From Strigamia acuminata (taxonomy: Eukaryota; Arthropoda; Chilopoda; Geophilomorpha; Linotaeniidae), in assembly GCA_949358305.1 (NCBI GenBank), contig OX442315.1, positions 20,424,427 through 20,488,426 of the forward strand: DNA of 64,000 nucleotides. Direction: 5' to 3'. Each line of letters opens with the position of its first letter. Position 1 is the stretch's first letter. A program made the position numbers and the translations under genes. Below are positions 24,484-35,433 of this stretch, one piece after another. Under the pieces are notes generated by a model that worked only from the letters and a program-made list of their open reading frames with translations, made no database searches and had not been told where the DNA came from.

Positions 24484-25700
24484 GTGCATAATTAAGTAGT
24501 TAATTTGCATATTCAAATTGATAGATCAATCTGGTGCAATTTTGAAAAATTGCGAAAATATGATATTTGATTTTTGTTTGAAAATCAAAGAGTCTTAAAT
24601 GTTTTCATTAATTATAGTGTTTTAAAATCTAAATTTGTGGGTTTTGTGTATTAATTTGTGTATAAAATGTATTTTTTCAGTGTGTGTAAAAAATAGGTTG
24701 AAGTGTGCCAAGGAACAGGTGTTGGTCAGCCAGCCTAAGGCTACCACTTAACGACCTTTCCCCTTCCTTCTTTGCCGCTCACCCCTCAACCACCTACTGG
24801 GTTTACAAGTCAAAGACCCCAGCTTTAACCAATTATACAAACTAAAAATACTCTACAAATTAAACATTTCACTATGAATAAATACTCATTTCCCCATAAC
24901 TACTTTCAAGGATTCCTTTGATAAAAGATTCTCCTGACATTTACTTTCACATTCTTTGCTTTTCATAAAAATAAATATTAGAATTAAAAATAAAATTATA
25001 TTTCCTAACAAATCGACATTAAAATTAATTTCTTCTCTTATGTTCAATAATTAAATTGGATTAACATCTTGAAACCTTACATTCTTCAGACTTCAAACAT
25101 ATTTCTGGATAATTGCTCTAACTAAAAATTTGTAGCACCATCTTGTGAACCCTAATCCCTATTGTTTCAAGTTCCTGTCCTTTATGCCAAACTTTCCCTG
25201 TGCCGACTCAACGTCGCCAGACAGGCAATTATTGCCATTAACATAATCCTATGTCTGCCAAATAATTATTTCCTTTGTAAATATCAAAGTTATAAAACCC
25301 TAGTTTTCCCTCGATTCTGTTCACTTCTCGAAGTACTTCTTCTGCATACCCACGTGTACCAGACGACCACTTCCCTGAAAAGCTGAAACACTGCAAACCT
25401 TAGACGACTCCCGCAATCCGATTCGAACTCTCCACCGACGGTAGGCAAATTTCATTTTGACATTTTCTATCACAAGAAAAGTAATTGTTAGTATTGTTGA
25501 GACGTTTGATATTTTGCACTAGAATCATAAGCTTCTTGAATTCGCTTGAATTTAGGAATTCCACTGTGTACAGATCAAATTTAGACTTGATCCATTTATC
25601 GCTTGAGTTTTCTGAGAATATCAGAAATAGTTCAAGAAGAGAAAGGAAAGTGTTTTTAAATAATTATTTGAAGGCTTAAATTTTGACATCCGTGGTAATA
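24484..25700 (+). other. Untranslated leader of LTR element
   Basis: About 1.2 kb between the PBS and gag. The first 600 bp are found only here because copy 1 is truncated at 19568. I see no conserved coding frame. Confidence 0.5.
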
Positions 25701-27218
25701 ATGACGGGCCGTAATAAAACGAATCCCACTGTAGTGACTTCCCCTGGTGATTTAAATTCGAGTAATATCGAGCCTCAGGCCGGCGGTAGTCAAGGGCAGC
25801 AGGTTACTTTGGACCTCAGCGCCGCCCAGACAGTTGATTTGCCCGCTCTCCTGAATCTTGGTGTTTTGGTGGGAATAGACCCCGCCAGTTACGTAGATAT
25901 TAATGACTTTGTTGCAAGAACTGCACAAATTTTGGCAGATGCTCAGGCCAAAGCTCAGGCAGATGCTCAGGCCAAAGCTCAGGCAGATGCTCAAGCCAAA
26001 GCTCAGGCGGATGCCCAAGCCAAAGCCCAAGCCGATGCGTTAGCATTAGCCCAAGCTCAGGCACAAGCCACCTTAAATCAACAAGCTAATGCTGGTGGAA
26101 ACACACCAACCCATCGACCAAGACCCACTACTCCACCACTTATTATTGACCCCAATTTGCATAACCATTCGACTCCGCACGGAAACCCTCGTAGACGAAT
26201 AAACACGTCCCCTGCCCGCTCGCATTCTTCTAGTACTTCTACGGTCTCGAATGATATGTTAGTTAATATGTTTGACAGTATCAGGCAGCTAGCCACAAGT
26301 TTTACAACCTTCCAGGCTGACCAAGCTAATCAGCAACGACAGCGAGATCGTACTCCTCCCCCCAATGATCAATCAAATTCTACACAGAACGACCCTCGTC
26401 GTTACACTTTCAAAGGTTTGGAGGTGCCCCGCTTCACAGGAGAAGGCACTCCTACAGACTGTAATTTGTTTATCGACGCTGTAATCGCTGCAGCGCGAAA
26501 TAAAGGTTGCCCTCTGAACGAGGCGATCACTCAATGTGTTCCCTCATACCTCACAGGAGTGGCTGCCACCTGGTATGACGATTTCGCGCCGACTCTCACT
26601 GTTTGGGAAGATTTTAAGACCGTTTTCCAAAACAGATTTGGATTAAATGAGGATCAGAGAGGCGAGCTCTGCTTTGAGCAAGTCGCAGAGGAAGGAGAGA
26701 CAGTGTATCACTACGTGTTGCGCTATTATAACTGCTGGCGACAGCAATCTACGTACAACGGACTTGTTGCGCGTAAAATGATGCAACGCTACGCAACCCC
26801 TGATATTCGTAGCCGTCTAGAAATAAACAATTTAGACAAAGGTGATCTAGAACGGATATACAAGAAAGTATTAGCAGACAAGGAGAAGTACGATGTCAAA
26901 GTGGGCAATGACCCCATCGCCCCAGGGACAAAATCTAAACCTAAAGATAATAAAGATGACAAACCCCCCGCTGCTAAGACAGCTGACACCCCCAAAGAAA
27001 CAAAGGAAGAAAAGAAATCTGAAAACTCAGATGAAAATAGAAATGAAAGACATCTTCACCTTAATAAATATAGACTCATAGCGAAGAAAATTCTAAACAA
27101 GATTAGAGTGTCTTCAGACTCTGACGAGGCAGAGAATTCTGACTCATCTGAATCCGAATTTCCCCAATCCCGAGGTGTAGAGCAGGTTAAAGAAATTACG
27201 AAGAAATTGCGTAATTAG
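25701..27218 (+). CDS. Ty3/gypsy-type Gag, copy 2
   Basis: Same 505-residue protein as copy 1, with an identical translation. This copy belongs to the structurally complete element flanked by both LTRs. Absence of pol means the element must borrow enzymes from an autonomous relative, as TR-GAG elements of plants are thought to do. Confidence 0.8.
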   Translation: MTGRNKTNPTVVTSPGDLNSSNIEPQAGGSQGQQVTLDLSAAQTVDLPALLNLGVLVGIDPASYVDINDFVARTAQILADAQAKAQADAQAKAQADAQAKAQADAQAKAQADALALAQAQAQATLNQQANAGGNTPTHRPRPTTPPLIIDPNLHNHSTPHGNPRRRINTSPARSHSSSTSTVSNDMLVNMFDSIRQLATSFTTFQADQANQQRQRDRTPPPNDQSNSTQNDPRRYTFKGLEVPRFTGEGTPTDCNLFIDAVIAAARNKGCPLNEAITQCVPSYLTGVAATWYDDFAPTLTVWEDFKTVFQNRFGLNEDQRGELCFEQVAEEGETVYHYVLRYYNCWRQQSTYNGLVARKMMQRYATPDIRSRLEINNLDKGDLERIYKKVLADKEKYDVKVGNDPIAPGTKSKPKDNKDDKPPAAKTADTPKETKEEKKSENSDENRNERHLHLNKYRLIAKKILNKIRVSSDSDEAENSDSSESEFPQSRGVEQVKEITKKLRN

Positions 27219-27694
27219 TGAGAATGCGACGAATTTATTATTTTTCTAACTTCTTATTTTATTATCCCGCATTTTACTCCGGTTGTAAATGTTTTTATAC
27301 TTTCTGTAACTATAATTTTTGTTTTATCAATGTGTATTTACTTGTTTCACTCGATCTTATAATAATAATATAGTGTTTAACCTTTTTAATTCGAAAGAAT
27401 TTTCTTAAGTTTAAACGTGTGTTCTTTTAAAATAATTCTATTTGTATTCCTATTACTCACTTGAATTTGAATTAATTATTAGTAAATTTAATTTGATTGG
27501 CGATTCTATTCATTATTACGACTTATTTTGTTTTAACTTTGCTTTTTGAGTGAAAACTCCAACCTTCTTTATATGTTTGGCCATTGCTAGACCAACTTAT
27601 GTATTTTAAAATATTTCCTTTATCTTACTACTTTTATAACGTTACTAGCATCCATGTACTTCTTTTTATAATAGGTGACTATTCACTACCCTTT

Positions 27695-29980
27695 TGTAAC
27701 GGTGTGGAACACACCGGAGAGTTTTTACGGGAGTCTTCACTTCCAGAATAATTTTCTCTCTTCACATTTGACTAGTATTCCTTGGTAATTTTAAGTTTCA
27801 GTTCCATTAATGCATGCGTAGGACGCACGCACTCTTTTCCGGAGCACGTGTGACGGTACCAAAATACCGTAGTTTTGGTTAAAGATAAATAAAACTATTT
27901 ATATTTAATTCAAGGTTTTAAGTTGAATTCTTTAATTTACTTTTATATTATATGAGTCCTAGGCGCTATAAGTGAGCCACTGGCTCACGGCCATAAGCAT
28001 TTTCTTACAGTTTATAGTGTGTTATTGCACCAGTCGCCATCTTGGATGAGTCACTATACAGTGAAGCCAAGACTGAGCGACTATGTTGTTTACTTCCCCT
28101 TGTGTTGTTTCTAAACATTAGAGAGAGTGACCTTGCAAAGGCCAAGAGAACTCTTGACCCCTTATGCACTCCTCCTTGTTTACATTCTAATGAGGTATTT
28201 GCTTTGTGAAGCTTTCCCGCTTCATACTAATGAGATAGCTCTCATTTGTCATTGGTCTATTTACCCCATTGGTTCCATTCCAATGAGGTATTGTTTGGTT
28301 TGTCTATATAAGCTTTGTTCAAAGCTTCCTACAGAGATTTTGCCCATATATTTTGACTTTACACATTTTGTTCTTGCCTTTGGCTTTGACTTATGTTGTG
28401 CGTCAAGGTTTTGACGCACTATCTCGCTTTAGTTGGTTGCCCTACGAGCAACATCCGAGCCTATTTGGTATTCGATTACTGGGTTGAGATGTAAAACTTC
28501 CTGCAGTTGACAGCTGGGGGAAGTAGGATGGCAATGGAGGTGAAGATGAAGGAGAAAAGATAGGTTTTGTTGCCTCTACTCCAACTTTGCCGCCCTGGCT
28601 TTGTTGGTGGATTTTCCCGCCAAAATTCCACAACCCTTTTGACACTGGATTCAATGACCCTGGACCGCGGAATCAAAGTACTGGTAAGCCTTATTTCATT
28701 TATTGCTCTCAAATTGGTAATTAGAATTACTTCAGTGGATTCCCATTGAAGTGGTCAATTGTTGCTAAGTTGAGGGAGATTTATTAGTTCGGCTTAGTCC
28801 TTTTGTTGTCCATTGTTAGTCAATCAATCCTTCTACTTGCTATAAGAACTTGCTATTAATTTAATAGTAACTTCCCTTACCTTTGCTATGGTTCTCAATG
28901 GCGTAGCATTACTTTGCATTTATGCTTAGTCCTAAATGCGCTAGTCAGCCTTCTCCTGAAAGTTGTTACGCATAGACATTTGAACTCAGAGCAATCTGAG
29001 TTACACCTAAATATGTGTAGTTGTCTTTCTCTGTCTCGAGCACTCGCTCACAAACCCCTTGCACTTGTTAGCCAAGAACCTAGCCATTAAATGATGTATC
29101 CAGTCAATGTGAACCTCTGGTTTAGCAGAACTGCTCTACTCTTGGTTAGGCCTATTCAATGACATGTTGCCATTCTCATAGCCAACTCTTGGGTCTTTCA
29201 CCCACCAAACCGCTTAATCAAGAGTTTACACTCTTGTTTTAGATCTTGCTTTAATTGAACAATTAAGTTTTAGGCAGCATTGGCTTTCTTCAAAGTCAAT
29301 GCATTATTTGTGACGACATCGTTATTAAAGCCACACCGAACCGAATTGCAATCAAAGCCTCGATTGAGCCGCCATTTTAAATGTCCCCTTTTAATCCCCT
29401 TAAACTACAGTTTCAGCGTAATTAAAAGAGCGCTTCTCTTTCACTCCTGTTCAAGTCCCCCTTTTGCCTTGGGCCATGAATTCCTCATGCCTCCCAATGC
29501 TCTAGTTTTGTCAGCGTATTTACCTTTTGATATGTCTTTGTATTACCCCAATGATTATTGGAGGCCTTGTTTATAGCGCTTGTGTATTTGTATATATGTA
29601 TGTATTTTGGATTATGGTTTAATGATCATTTGGACTCGCTAATAAATTAGCTTTATTATAGTTTACACACTTGTGTTGGCTCAATATTATTCATAGTTAA
29701 CTACATTCATCTATCAATTTATATGTCGCATATTTCACGAAGTCAGATATTTATTCTCCATTTATTTATGTTATCTCACTGTTTTATACCTGTCTAGCCT
29801 CTAGATTATTTGTGGTCACTTGCCAGCGACCCCCTTTACCTCTCAAGTGACTCACGTCACTCAAGAGATTCCTTTCCCGCCTTACTGTAATTGCCATTGC
29901 AGTACAGCCTAACTTTACCCCTTAGTTATTCCTTCATATTATACTAATTATATATCCATGCCTAAGTTTATTCCGTCACA
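27695..29980 (+). repeat. Long terminal repeat, copy 2
   Basis: Counterpart of 22178-24463 (alternative start 27849). After CCGTCACA at 29980 the sequence returns to the CDC25-A intron through a TATATATATA run, then TTGAGAAAATTAATA, which matches the intron of CDC25-B and C. Confidence 0.65.
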
Positions 29981-30028
29981 TATATATATATTGAGAAAAT
30001 TAATAAGAGAAATTTTTTTTTCTTTTAG

Positions 30029-30867
30029 GTACTGACAATCCAGACTTAATTGGAGATTTTACTCACCCATACGCACTGCCATTGATTCCAAGTAAACATC
30101 AAGATTTAAAGTCTATTTCAGCTGAAACGATTTGGAAAATCTATTCTAAGTTGTTATTTTATATGTTGCAATATTTTATTTTTATTTAGATGTTTCGTGT
30201 ATTAAATGGGGAGTTTTCTTCCCAAGTTAAAAAACACATCGTAGTTGATTGTCGTTTTCCTTATGAATACGATGGTGGCCATATACGAGTAAATATTTAT
30301 TTTTAATACGTAGTATCTTATTAATAATTATATTAATTAATATATTTTAATACATTTGAGGGTGCTATTAATATATACTCAAAAGAGAGTTTGGAACAGG
30401 AGTTTCTCCAGCAATTACAAGCTGATTCCAAATCTGTTGTTTTAATATTCCACTGTGAATTTTCATCGGAAAGATCCCCCTCTATGTAATTGCAGTTATA
30501 TTTATTTTTTGATTTGCTTATCAATTTTTCTATTACGAATTTAGTAGTCGTTTTCTACGGAATAAGGATCGGGAAACAAATGAGTATCCAAATTTACACT
30601 ATCCAGAAATTTACGTGCTCAATGGAGGCTACAAGGCTTTTTTTGAGAGTTGCAAAGTAGGAAAAAGTTATCTGTAATTAATAAAATAATATTTATCTTT
30701 TTTTTTATATTTATTTAATGCAGGAATTATGCGAACCCCAATCATACAAACCAATGCTTCATGCTGACCACGAAGAGGATTTAAGACTTTTTCGAACTAA
30801 ATCGAAAACTTGGATTAGAGAAGAGAAAAAAAGTAAAATATCTCAATACCATGGACTCAAGTTTTAA
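30029..30867 (+). pseudogene. CDC25-A, 3' half (catalytic domain)
   Basis: Rhodanese-like catalytic domain of the CDC25 dual-specificity phosphatase, which removes inhibitory phosphates from CDK1. Exons read [52 protein letters not shown], then [30 protein letters not shown] and [11 protein letters not shown], ending at TAA 30865-30867. The catalytic Cys and Arg of HCx5R are kept, but the Gly of the near-invariant ERGP is Ser here. The Met to Ile change at the next splice junction is also private to this copy. Reading frames are open, but linkage to the N-terminal half depends on splicing across the 11.8 kb insertion with a lost donor. Confidence 0.8.
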
Positions 30868-31022
30868 TGCATCTGTTTACATAGTTAAAATAGGTTGAAC
30901 CATTTTTTAATTTACCTTATTTAACTTTTTATTTTTTTAAATATGTTATGGGACTTATAAAATACAATTTACAAATTAATTTCCCATGAACCCAATTACT
31001 ATTTGATCTAAAGGAAAAAAAT

Positions 31023-31184
31023 AGTTAAAAATTAGCAAGAAATGAATTTTTAATGAATGAATAAATATTTACAATTTTCTGCGTGCCTGAAGGCGATAGG
31101 CAATACGAAGGCGAAAACCAAAACGCCGAAAATTGTAAATATTTATTCATTCATTAAAAATTCATTTCTTGCTAATTTTTAACT
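31023..31184. repeat. Palindrome with 56-bp arms at a duplication junction
   Basis: 31023-31078 is the inverted complement of 31129-31184. The loop (about 50 bp) contains GAAGGCGATAGGCAATACGA. The right arm is the normal context found at 12670-12760. The left arm is an extra inverted copy joined to the sequence downstream of CDC25-A. Confidence 0.85.
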
Positions 31185-31560
31185 ATTTTTTCCTTTAGAT
31201 TATCAACCGATGGACATTGATCTGTCACCAATCAATTCTCCTGTTAAGAGTGGGCGACGAAAATGAAAGCTGGCCAATGGACGTTTGGAATTCTAGTTAT
31301 AATTTCCATTCTTTTTTGTTTTTAATATATGATTCAAGTTTACTGCCACTGGAACCGCGATTGTTTTTTCATTGTCAAATAATGGCGCTTAGAGGCAGCT
31401 GGGGGGTAAAGTTTTATTTAAAGTTAACCCTGTATGTTATTTGAGTTGTATTGTTGTTATTAGGAGTCAACAATCTTTGGAGAGAAAGTATATATATTTA
31501 GAGGAAGCTAATAATACATTTGTAATTTCGATTCAAAAAATTGTATTCTAGGCACGTGAA
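31085..31560 (+). pseudogene. Second copy of the exon unit at 12.66-13.12 kb
   Basis: Near-identical to 12660-13120. A base difference near GTTAAGAGTGGGCGACG shifts the frame, so the peptide stops after SPVKSGRRK. It is duplicated DNA and probably not translated as in the original. Confidence 0.6.
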
Positions 31561-32622
31561 AGACGATGCGACGAATCTGTTTGTTTCAAATCTTCTCAGA
31601 CAAAAACAATCAACTTGTACTTACTAAACTCAAACGCGCCACACTCGATGCGTTTTTACCCATGACCGATTTGGCTTATAATTTAGGAGATAAACGAGTT
31701 GAAGGGTATAATTTAAAAGAAGAAACCAGACAGCTTCAAGATCCATCGTTATTAACTGCTTTACGGGTAACTGAGTGTGAACAGATTAGATGAATTAAAT
31801 TGAATTATTCACGAAATTGAAACTAATTTGTCTACAAGTGAAATGAAATTTAAATGTGAAACACATTTTGCTTTTGCATTAGGTTCCTGTAATGAGACCA
31901 ATGGAATTGATGGTAGAGGCAAGTCCTCGACGAATATTTGCCAATGCCCACACATACCATATCAATTCCATTTCTGTGAATAGTGATCAAGAAACTTATT
32001 TGTCAGCGGATGATTTGCGAATTAATCTGTGGCATTTGGAAATTACGGATCAAAGTTTCAGTATCCTTTTACAATGTTGAAAAGAAAATGCTATTATGAG
32101 GTGGAATGTAATTTCTTTTAACCGTTATGAAAGATATTGTTGATATTAAGCCTACAAATATGGAAGAATTAACAGAAGTCATCACGGCTGCTGAATTTCA
32201 TCCTGTCGAATGCAATATATTTGTTTATAGTAGCAGTAAAGGAACTATCAGGTTATGTGATATGCGTCAGGCAGCTCTCTGTGATCAACATGCTAAAAGT
32301 AAATTGATTTTAATTAATTTTGAAAGAGATAAAACAATTTTATTTTACAACTTTATTTAGTGTTTGAAGAGCCTGAGGATCCTACAAATCGAAGTTTCTT
32401 TTCTGAGATAATTTCTAGTATATCTGACGTGAAATTTAGTAATAGTGGTCGGTATATGATTTCGCGAGATTATTTGTCGGTAAAAGTTTGGGATTTGCAT
32501 ATGGACACGAAGCCTGTAGAATCTTATCAAGTACACGAGTATTTGAGAAGCAAACTGTGTAATTTATACGAAAACGATTGCATATTTGACAAATTTCAAT
32601 GTTGTTGGAACGGATCAGATTC
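31561..32622 (+). pseudogene. Chimera: unknown locus + CDC25 N-terminus + B55 propeller
   Basis: An open frame from 31566 reads MRRICLFQIF (from the block at 13103-13150), then SDKNNQLV with [12 protein letters not shown] (CDC25 N-terminal exon with a small deletion), then [20 protein letters not shown] (B55 exon). Its GTAACT donor leads to further B55 exons [20 protein letters not shown] through CCWNGSDS, all open, with B55 intron positions kept. B55 blades 1 and 7 are absent. After the last exon the splice phase leads into the repeat block at 32700 and a stop within about eight codons. The B55 part is only slightly diverged from 9581-10513. It could make a truncated propeller protein; function unknown. 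Confidence 0.75.
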
Positions 32623-32654
32623 GTAAGTTGATAAAAAGTTGATAGAAATCTATA

Positions 32655-33125
32655 CGGTACTATGATATGGTAAATTAAAAAAAAAAAATTTTTTTTTAGA
32701 TATCCGGTTATTGACACAAAATGAGGAGCACAGGCTTCGACTGGAAATCAGGCGAAACGGTGAGAGGAGCGACAACGGTTTGTCATTTACGCGAAACGGA
32801 GAGAGAAGCGACAACGGTTTGTCATTTACGCGAAACGGAGAGAGAAGCGACAACGGTTTAACATATACGCGAAGCGAAGAGGGAAGCGAAAACGTTTTGA
32901 CATATACGCGAGATGTCAAAACGTTTTCGCTTCTCTCTTCGCTTCGCGTAAATGACAAACCGTTGTCGCTCCTCTCATCGTTTCGCGTAGATGTCATAAT
33001 ATTCCCGCTTCTCCCGTCCTCGTTTCGCCTGATTTCAACTCCAAACCTGTGCTCCTCGTTTTGTGTCAGTAAACGGATACCCGCAACATCTGTGAAATAT
33101 TTTTTTTTTAATTCACCGTAGTTTC
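32655..33125. repeat. Palindrome built of 39-bp coding repeats
   Basis: The left arm (about 32655-32915) and right arm (about 32918-33125) are inverted relatives of one exon plus its upstream poly-A/T intron. Units of 39 bp encode SDNGLSFTRNGER and variants, on the plus strand to about 32900 and on the minus strand over the right arm. Long frames are open on both strands (136 codons on plus, 175 on minus). The sequence is related to exon 2 of the unknown gene at 11981-12298. A third partial inverted unit follows at 33121-33175. Confidence 0.8.
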
Positions 33126-33175
33126 GCGTAGATGTCAAAATGTTTTCGCTTCTCCCGTCCTCGTTTCGCCTGAAC

Positions 33176-33842
33176 AACGAGAGATGAATGAAATCTGAAA
33201 TGAGATGGCAAGTTTATATACTGTACAATCACGTATTTAGAACGTAAGTGAAGTCGTGCGTCGAACGTATAGTAGATGCTATAACGATAACGTTTACGAT
33301 AACGTTTATCGCAAAGCTGGAGAATGATGACAAACATTTGCTTTTGATTTTTTATTTTATTTTTGTTACCGATCTGAATCCCAACGTGTGAGTAAACCAA
33401 TTGGAAAAAACTGTTCGTAATCGTATCCTTGAATTTGGGGGTCGCCAACAAGAAGTACTCGAATGGATTTCCATTGGCTAGACGCGATTTAGGCGTATGT
33501 ACATGGCGATCAACACCATTGTCGATTTTCACTCAATTCATTGAACTTAAAAAAGATTTTAAAAAATAAGTCAGAAATGACGATCAAATTTGCAGATGAC
33601 GGCATAAACAACTGCAACAAGTATTTTATGTAGTACCTATATTTTTATTTGTACACAGATACCGGTATATTTGTCGAAAACGTTTACGTTAGCTGCGAAA
33701 CACACTCAAGCAGAAACGAAAATAAATAAAAATAAATAAATAAATAAAAACGGTGAGGATAATTCGTGGTGATTAATGGATTACAACGCACAGATCGGTT
33801 GTCGAATTCGTCGGGAACGCGATAGTCGAAGGCAATAATGAA
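33176..33842. other. Unassigned DNA
   Basis: No counterpart in the 12-16 kb block. A 139-codon minus frame (33113-33532) contains NGNPFEYFLLATPKFK but overlaps the palindrome at one end, and I cannot assign it. ATAACGTTTACG-type short repeats occur near 33285. Confidence 0.35.
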
Positions 33843-34461
33843 CGACGAACTAGAATTTGCTGGAGAACAACCGACGAAGGCCTTGCTAACGAACAGAGAA
33901 GTAGAACCGCAGCTTCGACCACACTTTTTTGGACCAGGAATTTTTTCGACCAGGATTCCTTTCGACCGGGATTCTTTTAGACTGGGAGAATTTTCGACTT
34001 GTTGAAAGAAATCGTGCATTTTTATTTTTTGTTTTTCCATTATTTTAGTTTTTTTCTCTTTCTTAGTTGTCGATTTTGTCCTTTTTTGGTGTTTTTTCAT
34101 CATTTTTTTTCATTTTTGATCTTTATTTTTTTTATTTTCGACCATGATTCTTTTCATTCTTGTCGCGAAAATAATCCTGGTCAAAAGGAATCCTGGTCGA
34201 AAGGATTCCTGACGAGAAGATTACCGGTCGAAAAATATCAACATACCTACAACCATAATAGAAAAAGCTTATCCAGAGCTAAAACTCGCAATTTTTGTGA
34301 AGATGAGTTGTTTAATGTTGTTTGAAATCTCGTGTTTGAACGTCATCAAAAAATATAACCACTGCAGGTGCTTTTGTATTGTGAAGCTGACATCGATCAA
34401 AGTTCCAATACCACACTGGGAGACGAAAAAGAAAAGTTTTATTTATCCAAAGTTACACGGT
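33843..34461 (+). other. Second copy of the Tudor-adjacent block
   Basis: 33843-34340 matches 14869-15290, and 34346-34461 matches 15857-15991 minus 21 bp. The 525-bp element at 15329 is absent here. Confidence 0.7.
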
Positions 34462-34605
34462 AAGTACAATGGATAAATTATTATCTTTTATTTGATTGTT
34501 CCATACAGTTGTAAATTGTGAAGAAATAAATTTTGTATAACTAATGAAACCATTGGGTTTCTTACGGTATTGTAATTGTGCTTTAGCTGTATCAAAAAGT
34601 CTATT

Positions 34606-34757
34606 GGGGTGTACTTTAGAATAGGGCCCACTTCAGAATGGGCCCAAAATTTAGTTAATTACTAAACAAACCCTCCTGAGTCCGAAAATGACACTCAAAA
34701 GTATGTAACCACATTTTTGGCCCTTTCCGAAGCGGGCCCTATTCTAAAGTAACTCCG
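34606..34757. mobile_element. 150-bp MITE
   Basis: Inverted ends GGGTGTACTTTAGAATAGGG and, at the right, the complement ending in CTATTCTAAAGTAACTCC. The paralogous site near 16125 lacks it. Several GGGCCC palindromes lie inside. The target duplication is unclear. Confidence 0.7.
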
Positions 34758-34882
34758 TTTATTGATAACCATCGCAGGATTTATAGGCTAAGGAATGGTG
34801 GAAGGTGATAAACCCTTTGCCAGACCATATTTTCTTATTAAACATAATGTTTAATCTATGGATGCGAAAACATGAGTATAAT

Positions 34883-35283
34883 TGTAATCTCGGCTGAACG
34901 AAGTGAAGCAGAGCGAAGCGGAGCGAACGAGTGAAAGCCGATAGCATTCACTCGTGTAATTGGAGGTTTAACAGGAGATGGCGCTACTAGTCGGGTTACG
35001 TCAGTCTTAAAAGCTATATCCTGGAAAAAAGGAAGTGAAGGAAAAAATGGAGTCAACACAACACCGAGTTGACGGTAAGCGTATTTACGATATTTCTCAA
35101 TTATAGGCGTTAGAGTGTAACTAAATAGTATTAGCTGGAGGTGAATGGAGACCAAATGAATTAGTTGTGACAAGGGAGGATGTGGTGGGTCCTGTTAAAC
35201 CTCCAATTACACGAGTGAATGCTATCGGCTTTCACTCGTTCGCTCCGCTTCGCTCCGCTTCACTTCGTTCAGCCGAGATTACA
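34883..35283. repeat. Palindrome with 94-bp arms at the left edge of the DIRS element
   Basis: 34883-34976 is the inverted complement of 35190-35283. Arms begin TGTAATCTCGGCTGAACG and contain ATTCACTCGTGTAATTGG, related to the DIRS terminal repeat. The loop starts with 27 bp (GATGGCGCTACTAGTCGG...) also found at the right end of the DIRS element. It is likely a shorter relative of the DIRS element, or a rearranged terminus. Confidence 0.7.
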
Positions 35284-35433
35284 TTCACTCTTTGTAATCT
35301 CCGGCTAAACAGGAGACTTGAAAGGTAACTTTTTTCCATAGGATAAAAATAAAAATGTTTTGGAGAAAACAAATTTAACAATTTTTCAGATTAATCATTT
35401 TTTATTTATGAAATTATTTTGGAATTGGTCTGT

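Larger units (their letters stand above)
19568..29980 (+). mobile_element. Tandem gag-only LTR retrotransposon
   Basis: A 4.9 kb unit occurs twice in direct orientation (19568-24463 and 25085-29980, offset 5517) with no difference seen in the stretches compared. Between them lies 621 bp that starts with a primer-binding-site-like sequence. I read it as partial leader, gag, LTR, PBS, leader, gag, LTR: one complete element (LTR 22178 or 22332 to 29980) preceded by a 5'-truncated internal region of another. No protease, reverse transcriptase or integrase lies between gag and LTR. A clear polypurine tract and a target duplication were not found. The array sits in a TA-rich microsatellite in the CDC25-A intron. 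Confidence 0.75.

Noticed and set aside
19568-29980. Reading the 4.9 kb direct repeats as giant LTRs that contain gag
   Set aside because: The repeat does not begin with TG, the promoter and poly-A signals cluster in its last 2.3 kb, and TGTGACGG/CCGTCACA ends plus the PBS define a shorter LTR.
32711-32900. 39-bp repeats as a CRISPR array
   Set aside because: Units are directly abutting without unique spacers and the genome is eukaryotic.
33113-33532. 139-codon minus frame as a gene
   Set aside because: It overlaps the palindrome, lacks any recognised motif or splice context, and its composition is that of AT-rich spacer.
33684-34103. 139-codon minus frame rich in Lys and Phe
   Set aside because: It reads through T-rich low-complexity DNA that is poorly conserved in the duplicate at 14.9 kb.
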